A stretch of 17,611 bases of DNA from Methylotenera_A sp040387095 (lineage in GTDB: Bacteria; Pseudomonadota; Gammaproteobacteria; Burkholderiales; Methylophilaceae). The notes beneath the pieces are model-generated. The model worked only from the letters and a program-made list of their open reading frames with translations, was not told the DNA's origin and searched no databases. The position numbers and the translations under genes were made by a program. The stretch is taken from contig JAZKEJ010000079.1 in the NCBI GenBank assembly GCA_040387095.1, positions 1-17,611 on the forward strand, in the 5' to 3' direction. How positions within the stretch are numbered: position 1 is the stretch's first letter; each line of letters opens with the position of its first letter. Positions 1-8,373 of the stretch are shown piece after piece.

Positions 1-2187
1 TTTCAACCTGCCGAGCCACACTTGTTGCCGGCAGATTCTGAAACTTCACAACTTACCCTACTATTAAAAGAATATTTTAGCCAAGCCGACATTGAGCAAG
101 TGTGGGCGGCTTATCGCTATGCGGCGAAAGCGCATGAAGGTCAAACGCGCAAAACAGGTGAGCCGTATATTACGCATCCTGTTTCCGTGGCATGTATCTT
201 AGCTAAGCTGCATTTAGATCTACCTACTTTGCTTGCTGCTCTGTTGCATGACGTAGTAGAAGATACTGGCGTGCTAGTGGCAGAAATTGCTGAATTATTT
301 GGTAAACAGGTTGGGCTGCTGGTAGATGGTTTAACCAAGCTGGATAAAATTGAGTTGCAAAGCGCAACACAAGCGCAAGCCGAAAATTTCCGTAAAATGT
401 TGCTGGCGATGAGCCAGGATGTGCGCGTGATTTTGGTGAAATTGGCCGATAGATTGCACAACATGCAGACGCTGGAGTCAATGAAGCCAGAAAAGCAAAA
501 GCGCATTGCCCGAGAAACGTTAGAAATTTATGCACCAATCGCCAATCGGCTTGGGCTTAATCTTATTTATCAGGAACTGGAAGATTTAAGCTTTCAATAT
601 TTGTATCCCATGCGACATCGCGTTCTGTCTAAAGCGATTATGGTGGCGCGTGGAAATCGTAAAGAAGTGATCGCCAAAATTCTAGATGCGATCAAACAGC
701 GTTTAGAGGAAGTAGGCATTGACGCAGACGTTATAGGCCGCCAAAAACATTTGTACAGCGTGTATCGTAAAATGCTGAGCAAAGGCAGTTCGCTGGAGCA
801 AATCCACGATATTTATGGCTTTAGAATATTGGTTAAAGACATGGCGCATTGCTATTTGGCACTGGGTCATTTGCATGCGCTTTATAAACCGATTCCTGGC
901 AAATTTAAAGACTACATCGCTATTCCGAAAGCTAATGGCTATCAATCACTGCATACCACTTTATTTGGACCTTTCGGCACGCCAATTGAAGTTCAGATCC
1001 GTAGCGAACAAATGCATAACGTTGCTGATGCAGGCGTTGCTGCGCACTGGCTGTACAAAGCTTCTGATGCGAATTTAACTGCATTACAGCAACAAACACA
1101 TCAATGGTTGCAGCGTTTATTAGAGATTCAAACAGAAAGTGAAGATAGTTACGAATTTCTAGAACATTTCAAGGTGGATTTATTCCCGGACGAAGTATAT
1201 GTATTTACGCCAAAAGGTAATATTTTGGCCCTGCCACGCGGTTCTACCGCGGTAGACTTTGCTTATGCAGTACATACCGATGTGGGCAATAGTTGTGTGG
1301 CGGTTAAAATTAATAATGAACTCGCGCCATTGCGGGCAGAAATGCGCAATGGCGATCATGTAGAAATTATTACCGCCGCTTTGGCTAAACCTAACCCAGC
1401 TTGGCTGAATTATGTAGTTACAGGCAAGGCACGCTCACATATTCGACATTATCTAAAAACCATTCAAGTGTCAGAATCGGCGCATCTTGGTGAGCGTATG
1501 TTAAACCTGGCTTTGCGCGCATTGCATATAGACACTAGCCAAATCAGCGATAAACAATGGCAAAAAGTGATGCGAGATTATGGCGCTAAAAACAAAACAG
1601 ATATTTTGGCTGATATTGGTTTGGGCAAGCGCATGAGTTTAATGGTTGCACATCAATTGGTCGCCAGCGGTCAAGAGTTAGGCCACAATGACGGCAGCAA
1701 AACAAGCAAGCCATTAGATATTATTACCATTCGCGGCTCTGAAGGCATGGCGGTGCAATTTGCGCAGTGCTGCACGCCAATTCCTGGCGATCCAATTTTG
1801 GGTTTTATTAACAAAGAAAAAGGCTTGATTATTCATACACACGATTGCGCAACTGTGGCCAGATTTAAGCTAGATCCAGATAAGTGGCTAGATGTGGAAT
1901 GGGATCCTGATAATAAAAAACTGTTTAAAGTCACAGTGCGCATGGTAGTGGCAAACGAGCGCGGTATGCTGGCCAAAATTGCCGCAGGTATTTCAGAAGC
2001 AGGCTCTAACATCGACAATGTGAGCGTAGAAGAATCTGACGGTAGCCAATACTCCAACATAAACTTTACTGTGCAAGTGAGCAATCGCGTGCATTTGGCA
2101 GGATTGATGCGCAATTTACGTAAAATTCCCAACGTTGTGCGCATTAACCGAGTAAAAGGCGGCAATTCAGAAAACCGCATCCAGTAG
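1..2187 (+). CDS. spoT: Bifunctional (p)ppGpp synthetase/hydrolase SpoT (RSH family), 5' end cut by window
   Basis: Makes and hydrolyses the alarmone (p)ppGpp in the cytoplasm. The frame is open to base 1, so the true start probably lies upstream; the first start codon visible is TTG at 22, and residues are counted from there (721 aa). Domains in order: an HD hydrolase with H52, the HDVVED motif at 76-81 and D143; a synthetase domain (about 225-345) with D263 and E323 where the family has its catalytic acidic residues; a TGS domain (about 388-448); a Cys-containing segment (FAQCCTPIPGD, near 580) and a C-terminal ACT domain (about 640-715). The loop before YIAIPKANGYQSLH reads KFKD, the basic form of bifunctional enzymes rather than the EXDD of monofunctional RelA. 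The intact HD motif argues for SpoT over RelA. recG follows after a few bases. In many proteobacteria gmk and rpoZ lie upstream. Confidence 0.96.
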   Translation, partial: FQPAEPHLLPADSETSQLTLLLKEYFSQADIEQVWAAYRYAAKAHEGQTRKTGEPYITHPVSVACILAKLHLDLPTLLAALLHDVVEDTGVLVAEIAELFGKQVGLLVDGLTKLDKIELQSATQAQAENFRKMLLAMSQDVRVILVKLADRLHNMQTLESMKPEKQKRIARETLEIYAPIANRLGLNLIYQELEDLSFQYLYPMRHRVLSKAIMVARGNRKEVIAKILDAIKQRLEEVGIDADVIGRQKHLYSVYRKMLSKGSSLEQIHDIYGFRILVKDMAHCYLALGHLHALYKPIPGKFKDYIAIPKANGYQSLHTTLFGPFGTPIEVQIRSEQMHNVADAGVAAHWLYKASDANLTALQQQTHQWLQRLLEIQTESEDSYEFLEHFKVDLFPDEVYVFTPKGNILALPRGSTAVDFAYAVHTDVGNSCVAVKINNELAPLRAEMRNGDHVEIITAALAKPNPAWLNYVVTGKARSHIRHYLKTIQVSESAHLGERMLNLALRALHIDTSQISDKQWQKVMRDYGAKNKTDILADIGLGKRMSLMVAHQLVASGQELGHNDGSKTSKPLDIITIRGSEGMAVQFAQCCTPIPGDPILGFINKEKGLIIHTHDCATVARFKLDPDKWLDVEWDPDNKKLFKVTVRMVVANERGMLAKIAAGISEAGSNIDNVSVEESDGSQYSNINFTVQVSNRVHLAGLMRNLRKIPNVVRINRVKGGNSENRIQ

Positions 2188-2195
2188 GTGTTGCA

Positions 2196-4256
2196 TTGTT
2201 GGGTATGACCAAACTTACTGAAATCAAAGCCTTTTCCAAACCGCTTATCACCAATCTGCACAAGCTTGGTATTTCAAATATTCAAGATTTACTGCTGCAC
2301 TTGCCGTTGCGATACATGGACGAAACGCGCATTACCAGCATACGCGATTTGCGCCTTTGCGATATCGTGCAAATAGAAGGCGAAATTGTTCATGCAGAAG
2401 TTACTTACAAGCCGCGCAAAGCCTTAATCGCGCGTATTGAAGATGCTAATGGGCAATTAACTTTACGCTTTTTGCATTTTTACCCCAGCCAAATTACTGC
2501 GCTGAAAGTCGGTGCAAAATTACGTGTATATGGCGAGGTGCGACATGGGTTTTTCGGTTATGAGATGGTGCATCCTCAATGCAAAGCGGTAAGCGAGAAA
2601 ACGACTGTTGCTGAAACACTCACCCCGATTTATCCTACCACGGCAGGCTTAACCCAACCTGCGATTCGCAAGGCAATTGCACTGGCGACTCAACAAGATG
2701 CAATGGCTGAAACCTTGCCAGCAGGTGTTTATAAGCATCTTAATTTAAATAATCATCTGCCCAGTTTTTCCGCCAGTATCCGTGCTTTGCATAATCCAGC
2801 GCCAGATGCCAATTTAGCGGCCTTAGAAAATCATGCCACGCCGGAATGGCGCCGCCTGGCCTATGATGAATTGCTGGCACAGCAACTTTCCATGCGTAAA
2901 CATTACGCGAAAAGACGCAGTATTAACGCGCCCACCATTGCGATATCTAAAACATTAACCCAGCAATTGCTTGCAAATTTACCATTTCATTTAACCAATG
3001 CGCAAAAAAAAGTGGTGGCAGAAATCAGTCATGATCTTACCCAGCCGCACCCGATGCAGCGCTTGCTGCAAGGCGACGTTGGCAGTGGTAAGACCATTGT
3101 GGCATGCATGGCGGCATTACAAAGCATTGAACATGGCTGGCAGGTCGCCCTGATGGCGCCGACTGAAATCTTAGCGGAACAGCATTTTAAAAAATTCGAA
3201 ACTTGGCTCAAACCGTTAAATATTAAAATTGCTTGGTTAACTGGAAGTCAAAGTAAAAAAGAACGTGAAACCGCATTAACTGATATTGCCAGTGGTGCTG
3301 CCCAGATTGCCATCGGCACGCATGCTTTATTTCAAGATGCAGTGAGCTTTAAAAAATTAGGCCTGGCTATTATTGACGAGCAACATCGTTTTGGCGTGCA
3401 ACAGCGTTTGGCTTTACGTAAAAAGGGTGAGCCAGAACCGCATCAGCTCATGATGTCGGCAACACCCATTCCGCGCACCTTATCCATGAGTTATTTCGCC
3501 GATCTGGATGTATCAGTGATTGACGAATTGCCACCAGGTCGCACGCCGATTGTCACTAAATTAGTCTCTGATGAGCGGCGCGACGAAATTCTGCAGCGCG
3601 TGCAGGAATCCTGCCTAGCTGGCAACCAGGCTTATTGGGTATGCCCCTTAATTGAAGAATCAGAAGCGTTACAACTGCAAACCGCCAATGACACGTTTGC
3701 CCATATGCAAGCCAGTTTTCCTGAGTTGAGCATTGGACTGGTTCACGGTCGTATGAAGTCCGCTGAAAAACAGGCGGTGATGCAAGCGTTCAGCAAAAAT
3801 GAAACACAATTGCTAGTGGCTACCACTGTGATAGAAGTGGGCGTGGATGTGCCCAACGCCAGCTTAATGGTGATTGAGCACGCAGAACGCTCCGGTTTAA
3901 GTCAGTTGCACCAGCTACGAGGTCGGGTGGGGCGCGGCGCGGCGAAAAGCACTTGTATTTTGCTTTATCAAAACAAGTTAAGTGAGACAGCACGGGCGCG
4001 ATTAAAAGTGATATTCGAAAGCAACGACGGCTTTGCCATCGCCCAAGCTGATTTAAATTTGCGCGGCCCAGGCGAATTTTTAGGTACTCGCCAAAGCGGT
4101 GTGCCGATGTTAAAAATCGCCGATTTAGAACGCGATGTGGATTTATTGGAAGCCGCTAAAAAAATAGCGGATAAGTTAATCATTGAGTATCCGCAAGCTG
4201 TAGAAGCACATTTGGAGCGTTGGATGTGCCATGCGGGTGAAATGGTGAAAGTTTAA
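2196..4256 (+). CDS. recG: ATP-dependent DNA helicase RecG
   Basis: RecG is a double-strand DNA translocase that remodels stalled replication forks and branched recombination intermediates. Visible landmarks, counted from the TTG at 2196: an N-terminal wedge/OB region (about 55-150), Walker A GDVGSGKT at 293-300, DEQH box at 394-397, the motif SATPIPRTL, and in the second helicase lobe ATTVIEVGVDVPNA and QLRGRVGRG. Length of about 685 aa matches the family. The start is uncertain: TTG at 2196 has AGGTG five bases upstream, while ATG at 2205 is a better codon with a poorer ribosome site; they differ by three residues. The gene begins 8 bases after the spoT stop and ends 5 bases before ubiC, so it sits inside an operon. 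Nothing in the sequence is unusual for the family. Confidence 0.97.
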   Translation: MLGMTKLTEIKAFSKPLITNLHKLGISNIQDLLLHLPLRYMDETRITSIRDLRLCDIVQIEGEIVHAEVTYKPRKALIARIEDANGQLTLRFLHFYPSQITALKVGAKLRVYGEVRHGFFGYEMVHPQCKAVSEKTTVAETLTPIYPTTAGLTQPAIRKAIALATQQDAMAETLPAGVYKHLNLNNHLPSFSASIRALHNPAPDANLAALENHATPEWRRLAYDELLAQQLSMRKHYAKRRSINAPTIAISKTLTQQLLANLPFHLTNAQKKVVAEISHDLTQPHPMQRLLQGDVGSGKTIVACMAALQSIEHGWQVALMAPTEILAEQHFKKFETWLKPLNIKIAWLTGSQSKKERETALTDIASGAAQIAIGTHALFQDAVSFKKLGLAIIDEQHRFGVQQRLALRKKGEPEPHQLMMSATPIPRTLSMSYFADLDVSVIDELPPGRTPIVTKLVSDERRDEILQRVQESCLAGNQAYWVCPLIEESEALQLQTANDTFAHMQASFPELSIGLVHGRMKSAEKQAVMQAFSKNETQLLVATTVIEVGVDVPNASLMVIEHAERSGLSQLHQLRGRVGRGAAKSTCILLYQNKLSETARARLKVIFESNDGFAIAQADLNLRGPGEFLGTRQSGVPMLKIADLERDVDLLEAAKKIADKLIIEYPQAVEAHLERWMCHAGEMVKV

Positions 4257-4261
4257 ATCAA

Positions 4262-4816
4262 ATGTCCAAAAAATTAGGGCTTATAAAATCAGGTTCTGGA
4301 AAAATAAGTTGGTTAAATAAGCCAATATTGTCTGGACAATTAAAGCCATGGCTAATTGATTCCGGCTCTCTCACTTCCAGTTTGCAGCAACATTATTCAG
4401 ATTTTAAGGTGCAGCCAGTTGTGATGAAATTTGGCAAGGTAATTGTAGACGAAACCCATTTGTTACAAATATCTACACACACAACTGCCCTGATACGGGA
4501 GGTTTTATTGATTGGCGAAGGCCGCAGTTTAGTTTTCGCACACAGCGTGTTGCCAAGATCAAGCTTGCGAGGCGCTTGGCATGCGTTTGGTAAGCTGGGC
4601 AATAAGCCATTAGGTGCAGCTTTATTTGCCAACCAAAAAGTCAAACGGGCGCCGCTTAGCTATAAAAAACTTTCCCCGCATCAGGTTTTATATCAGAAAG
4701 CAGCGCAGCATTTAGTCGATAAACCAGCTTATTTGTGGGCACGACGTTCGGTTTTTAGGCTGAACTGCGCTACTATTTTGGTTACCGAAGTGTTTTTACC
4801 CAGTCTTTTAAAATGA
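4262..4816 (+). CDS. ubiC: Chorismate lyase (chorismate--pyruvate lyase) UbiC
   Basis: Splits chorismate into pyruvate and 4-hydroxybenzoate, the entry step of ubiquinone synthesis. The 184-aa product is somewhat longer than E. coli UbiC. It keeps the family pattern: REVLLIGEG at 79-87 (R79 where the family has a substrate-binding arginine), a hydrophobic strand ending in VLPRSSL, the segment GKLGNKPLG at 110-118, LWARRSVFRL, and C-terminal TEVFLP with the conserved acidic residue E176. ATG at 4262 follows recG by 5 bases and has no strong Shine-Dalgarno site, so translation is probably coupled to recG. The stop codon overlaps the ubiA start (ATGA at 4813-4816), which pairs it with the enzyme that uses its product. 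Confidence 0.92.
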   Translation: MSKKLGLIKSGSGKISWLNKPILSGQLKPWLIDSGSLTSSLQQHYSDFKVQPVVMKFGKVIVDETHLLQISTHTTALIREVLLIGEGRSLVFAHSVLPRSSLRGAWHAFGKLGNKPLGAALFANQKVKRAPLSYKKLSPHQVLYQKAAQHLVDKPAYLWARRSVFRLNCATILVTEVFLPSLLK

Positions 4817-5700
4817 ATTCACCCAAAAATACATCAGTATTCATTCAAAAATTAGATGCCTATGAGCGTTTAATGCGTCTGGACAAACCGATTGGCATTT
4901 TATTATTATTGTGGCCAACACTTTGGGCATTGTGGATAGCCAGTCGTGGCAAACCCGATTGGGTTGTTGTGCTGATTTTTGTGACAGGAACAGTGCTGAT
5001 GCGTAGCGCTGGCTGTGTGTTAAACGACATTGCAGATCGCAAATACGATGGTTTGGTGGAGCGCACAAAAAATCGCCCATTGGCGACAGGCGCAGTGAGT
5101 GTAAAAGAAGCCTATTTTTTGGCAGCTGGCTTAAGTTTGCTGGCATTTTTCTTGGTGTTAATGTTTAATAAAACCACTATTTTATTGTCGTTTGCGGCTC
5201 TGTTTTTAGCTGCAACATATCCTTATACCAAACGCTTTTTGGCGATTCCACAAGCTTATTTGGGTCTGGCATTCGGCTTTGGTATTCCAATGGCATTTGC
5301 CGCAGTCAATGATTACATTCCGCCACTGGCATGGCTTTTGTTAGTCGCAAATGTGTTTTGGGCGATCGCCTACGATACACAATATGCAATGGTTGACCGC
5401 GATGACGATTTGAAAATAGGTGTCAAGTCTTCTGCCATCTTTTTTGGTCAATACGATGTGATTGCCGTGATGACATGCTACGCCGCCATGCTGGGTGTGT
5501 TGATTTATATTGGGCAATTGATGGGCTACGGCCGCTATTATTATGCTGGACTTATTTGCACAGTATTGCTGATATTGTGGGAATACAAGCTGATACAAAA
5601 ACGCTTTAAAGTCGATTGCTTTAAAGCGTTCTTATACAATAATTGGATTGGTTTAATCGTTTTTATCGGCTTAGTATTTGAATACTATTTCAAATACTAA
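4813..5700 (+). CDS. ubiA: 4-hydroxybenzoate polyprenyltransferase UbiA
   Basis: Integral inner-membrane enzyme that attaches the polyprenyl chain to 4-hydroxybenzoate in ubiquinone synthesis. The 295-aa product is nearly all hydrophobic helices. It carries the two Asp-rich Mg-diphosphate motifs of the UbiA superfamily: NDIADRKYD at 71-79 and DTQYAMVDRDDD at 188-199. The C-terminal CFKAFLYNNWIG is also typical of bacterial UbiA. The start is fixed by the 4-base ATGA overlap with ubiC, a usual sign of translational coupling. Length is normal. The last 105 bases are odd at DNA level: they contain two perfect inverted repeats (5600-5630 and 5666-5705), the second covering the stop codon. A gene on the minus strand converges from the right, 43 bases away. 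Confidence 0.95.
   Translation: MNSPKNTSVFIQKLDAYERLMRLDKPIGILLLLWPTLWALWIASRGKPDWVVVLIFVTGTVLMRSAGCVLNDIADRKYDGLVERTKNRPLATGAVSVKEAYFLAAGLSLLAFFLVLMFNKTTILLSFAALFLAATYPYTKRFLAIPQAYLGLAFGFGIPMAFAAVNDYIPPLAWLLLVANVFWAIAYDTQYAMVDRDDDLKIGVKSSAIFFGQYDVIAVMTCYAAMLGVLIYIGQLMGYGRYYYAGLICTVLLILWEYKLIQKRFKVDCFKAFLYNNWIGLIVFIGLVFEYYFKY
5596..5630 (-). terminator. Intrinsic terminator for the minus-strand FimV-like gene, inside ubiA
   Basis: Perfect 12-bp inverted repeat AACGCTTTAAAG / CTTTAAAGCGTT with a 7-base loop (5600-5630). Read on the minus strand, the stem runs into five U residues (A5597-A5601 on the plus strand), the form of a Rho-independent terminator. It lies about 114 bases past the stop of the FimV-like gene, so that transcript would end antisense to the ubiA 3' end. 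On the plus strand there is no U-tract after the stem. Confidence 0.55.
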
Positions 5701-5705
5701 GCCGA
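5666..5705. repeat. Perfect 17-bp inverted repeat over the ubiA stop codon
   Basis: The left arm 5666-5682 (TCGGCTTAGTATTTGAA) pairs perfectly with the right arm 5689-5705 across a 6-base loop, TACTAT. The ubiA stop codon (5698-5700) lies in the right arm. Neither side has a U-tract, so it is not a textbook terminator. It may protect the ubiA mRNA 3' end or help stop convergent transcription. Confidence 0.75.
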
Positions 5706-5743
5706 ATTGACTATTTAAATCTAATCAACTTAATTATTGAAAA

Positions 5744-7663
5744 TTACTTGAATTCAATCAAATTAAATTCGAACAACTCTTCAGGGGCCTCAAGTGTTGC
5801 AGCATGTTTTTTTGCTGCCTCAGCCAAGGTTAATTCTTCCAGTTTCTGCAATTTTTCTGCTTTGCTGGCCGCTAATTTTGCTTCTTTCATTTCTTTAATT
5901 GCCATTTTTTTCTCATCCAATTGAATAACATCTGCCTTATTTGCATTGCTTTGAGCAATGCTTCTTAATAAAATCAGCTCTTCTAAAACGCTTTTCTCAA
6001 AGCCCACTCTGTTTTCTAAACGGCTGTTGTAAATTAAATCATCCAAATATACCAAAGCCGCAGGTGTGCCCCAAACTTGTTCCAAGCCAGCGGCCAACCG
6101 TGGGAAATCTTCCAGATTTTGTTTTGGGCTGGCTTCATCATTGCTAAATGCGGCAATGCGAATATTAAAATGTTCTTTACACTCCAACGTTGTTTGCTCG
6201 TATGTGGCTTGCAAATTTTCTTTTGCCAATAAATCTAATAAGAATAGCCAGATAGTGACCGATTGTTTTGGAAAGTCCACCAAGTGATTTTGCAATAATT
6301 GAATCGCCAAACCAGTACGGCCATGTGACAAAAATACGTCGGCATGATCCAAAATATTATTTTCGAAAACATCTTCTTCAATTTGAAAAGGTGCTACAAC
6401 ATCCTGTGCCGCTTCAGAATAATTTGCTGCTAATATCGCTTTTTCCGCAGCAATTGCTTCTGCAGAAGGCTTGTTTTCAAAAAGTGTATCGTTAAAGTCA
6501 ATATCCTTGTAATAAACATCAGCATTTGAATTCGCGTCTAAAACATTCCACACATCTTCCGCGTTATCCAATTGCTGCGATTGGCGACGACGACGCCAAA
6601 AATCTGCTGCAAAATAACCACCTAAAAGTAAGCCTGCACCAGCAAAATATGGCCACCAAGAAAAATTAAAGTGACCACTCAAGTTAACAATAAAATTAGA
6701 TTCAGGCGCTTTTGTTTCTTCCGCTGGTTTTCCAGCTAATCTTTTTTCCGCTTCCAGCGCGTTATTGCGTTGTTGTAGCATGGTAATTTGTTGCTCTAAA
6801 TGTGAGAGGCGATTACTCAACACTGTCGCTTCATCTTCGATGGCGATATTACTGGCAAAAGCTTCTGGTGCAGTCTCGACTGAAAAATGTAATTTTTTAT
6901 CTAAGCGTAAACCAATGCTATTGGCATTTTTAAAAGATTCGCCAGCAGAAATGCTCAGACGCGGTTTGGATTCTTTGATGACGTTTTTAGCAGCTAAATT
7001 GTTGCTGCTAGAGTTTTTTTTGGTATTACTATTATCGGCATTAGTAGCTGCTTTTTGTGCAGCATAATCAACAGTTAATACAATATTGTCATTGTTGCCA
7101 CCGTTTTTTTTACTGTTAGATTGTTTGTCTGCGCTACTTTGTTTGCTTTTGTTGTTAGCCGTTTTTACAGATGGCGTTTTAGCAATAGCGGGTTTTTCGT
7201 TAACGATGTCGGCAATATCGACAGTGTTGATGGATTCTTCATCATTTGTTTGAACATTAGTTTGCGCGATTTCATTGGTCAAAAGCGGATCAATTAGCAT
7301 CACATAATCGCGGCGTAAATTAGAATCACATTCTGCAATTACCGATACACTGACAATTGGTTCGTTAATGGCTTCTATGGTGCTAATGGTTAAAACACCT
7401 TGGTCACCTCTAATATTACTCAGTTTTAAGTTGGCACGGCTAATCGGATTAACGCCATCATAATGGTCATCCACTCTAAAACAGGCCTTGTCTTTCAGGT
7501 CACCAATGCCTTGTACATTAATCCTGGCTTGCAGCGGCTGACCAATGTGCGATCTTACCTCGATCTCGCCCAGACCAACGGCAAACGCTTGGCTGTGTAG
7601 AGCAATACTTAGAACCGCCAGTGCCGTTAGCACCGCTTCTTTCAATATATAATTGTTGTGCAT
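5744..7663 (-). CDS. fimV: FimV/HubP-family membrane protein
   Basis: Envelope protein of the FimV/TspA/HubP group, whose members act as polar landmarks and in type IV pilus function. From the N-terminus (639 aa): a signal peptide (1-28, cut after AFA); the FimV N-terminal domain (about 29-130), opening with VGLGEIEVRSHIGQPLQARI; a Lys/Asn/Ser-rich low-complexity linker (about 160-230); a coiled coil (about 277-310); one membrane helix (about 335-356) followed by RRRR; an acidic cytoplasmic part with a TPR-like segment (about 440-515); and a charged helical tail. I see no LysM motif, and the protein is shorter than typical FimV. ATG at 7663 has AGGT eight bases upstream. A possible minus-strand promoter (TTGAGT at 7724-7729, 16-bp spacer, TATTAC at 7702-7707) is weak. 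The family call is fairly firm; the exact role is not. Confidence 0.8.
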   Translation of the reverse strand: MHNNYILKEAVLTALAVLSIALHSQAFAVGLGEIEVRSHIGQPLQARINVQGIGDLKDKACFRVDDHYDGVNPISRANLKLSNIRGDQGVLTISTIEAINEPIVSVSVIAECDSNLRRDYVMLIDPLLTNEIAQTNVQTNDEESINTVDIADIVNEKPAIAKTPSVKTANNKSKQSSADKQSNSKKNGGNNDNIVLTVDYAAQKAATNADNSNTKKNSSSNNLAAKNVIKESKPRLSISAGESFKNANSIGLRLDKKLHFSVETAPEAFASNIAIEDEATVLSNRLSHLEQQITMLQQRNNALEAEKRLAGKPAEETKAPESNFIVNLSGHFNFSWWPYFAGAGLLLGGYFAADFWRRRRQSQQLDNAEDVWNVLDANSNADVYYKDIDFNDTLFENKPSAEAIAAEKAILAANYSEAAQDVVAPFQIEEDVFENNILDHADVFLSHGRTGLAIQLLQNHLVDFPKQSVTIWLFLLDLLAKENLQATYEQTTLECKEHFNIRIAAFSNDEASPKQNLEDFPRLAAGLEQVWGTPAALVYLDDLIYNSRLENRVGFEKSVLEELILLRSIAQSNANKADVIQLDEKKMAIKEMKEAKLAASKAEKLQKLEELTLAEAAKKHAATLEAPEELFEFNLIEFK

Positions 7664-7821
7664 AATGATTACCTGTTTTCAGACTATCGTTTGTATAAAC
7701 TGTAATAAGCAAACTGCATGCCAACTCAAATGAATAGTTCTCTAACTTGCTTGGGATCATAGGCCGAAACCTGATAACTCGCATTAACTATAAAAATAGA
7801 CCAATTAATCCTTTTTTATAA

Positions 7822-7851
7822 TTGACAAGCGAATACGCAAAAGCATATAAT
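7822..7851 (+). promoter_or_regulatory. Sigma70 promoter of rplM-rpsI
   Basis: Consensus -35 TTGACA (7822-7827) and consensus -10 TATAAT (7846-7851) with an 18-bp spacer, preceded by an A/T-rich run. Transcription would start near 7858, giving a leader of about 48 bases. The leader has a small hairpin, TAAGC-TATG-GCTTA, around 7869-7882. In E. coli this operon is repressed by L13 through the rplM leader; whether this leader does the same cannot be seen. Confidence 0.85.
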
Positions 7852-7905
7852 CCGCCCTCTTGATTTTATAAGCTATGGCTTAATACTGAACTGGGTAGTG
7901 ATACG

Positions 7906-8349
7906 ATGAATATTTTTTCTGGAAAAACATTTTCTGCAAAATCGCACGAAGTGCAACGCGATTGGTTTGTGATTGATGCAACTGATTTAGTGTTAGGTCG
8001 CTTGGCAAGTGCTGTAGCGCACCGTTTACGTGGCAAGCATAAAACCATCTACACACCACACGTTGATACGGGTGATTATATTGTAGTGATTAATGCTGAC
8101 AAAATTAAAGTGACAGGCGCAAAAGCGACTGACAAGCAGTACCATAGTCACTCGGGTTATCCTGGTGGCATCAGCACAACAACTTTCTCTAAAATGCAAG
8201 ACCGTTTTCCAGGTCGCGCTTTAGAAAAAGCGGTAAAAGGTATGTTGCCAAAAGGTCCTTTGGGCTACGCAATGATTAAAAAAATGAAAGTTTATGCTGG
8301 CGACAAGCATGAGCATGCTGCACAACAACCAAAAGCATTGACTATTTAG
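7906..8349 (+). CDS. rplM: 50S ribosomal protein L13
   Basis: Large-subunit ribosomal protein that binds 23S rRNA early in assembly. The 147-aa product carries family landmarks: QRDWFVIDATDLVLGRLAS near the N-terminus, LRGKHKTIYTPHVDTGDYI, GYPGGI, then ALEKAVKGMLPKGPLGYAM and a C-terminal YAGDKHEHAAQQPKAL. Bacterial L13 is usually about 142 aa and starts close to the residues KTFSAK. Here those residues are preceded by MNIFSG, so the protein has a 5-residue N-terminal extension. No ATG, GTG or TTG lies between, so ATG at 7906 is the only usual start. The ribosome site is weak (GGGT about 13 bases upstream). It is co-transcribed with rpsI, 24 bases downstream. Confidence 0.98.
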   Translation: MNIFSGKTFSAKSHEVQRDWFVIDATDLVLGRLASAVAHRLRGKHKTIYTPHVDTGDYIVVINADKIKVTGAKATDKQYHSHSGYPGGISTTTFSKMQDRFPGRALEKAVKGMLPKGPLGYAMIKKMKVYAGDKHEHAAQQPKALTI

Positions 8350-8373
8350 TAGTTCAGAGACAAGGTAAATAAA

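Noticed and set aside
141..506. Open frame on the minus strand inside spoT
   Set aside because: It lies opposite a clearly conserved gene, has no ribosome site, and its composition (Ser/Cys-rich) is that of a shadow frame. The same applies to other antisense frames in recG, ubiC, ubiA, argC, gltA and anmK.
890..930. KFKD in place of RXKD in the SpoT synthetase loop as a functional oddity
   Set aside because: It is a conservative Lys/Arg change that I believe is common in betaproteobacterial SpoT.
7518..7784. Minus-strand frame across the FimV-like gene's 5' end
   Set aside because: It overlaps the signal-peptide coding region in another frame and looks non-coding; the 7664-7821 gap is better read as the upstream region of both divergent genes.
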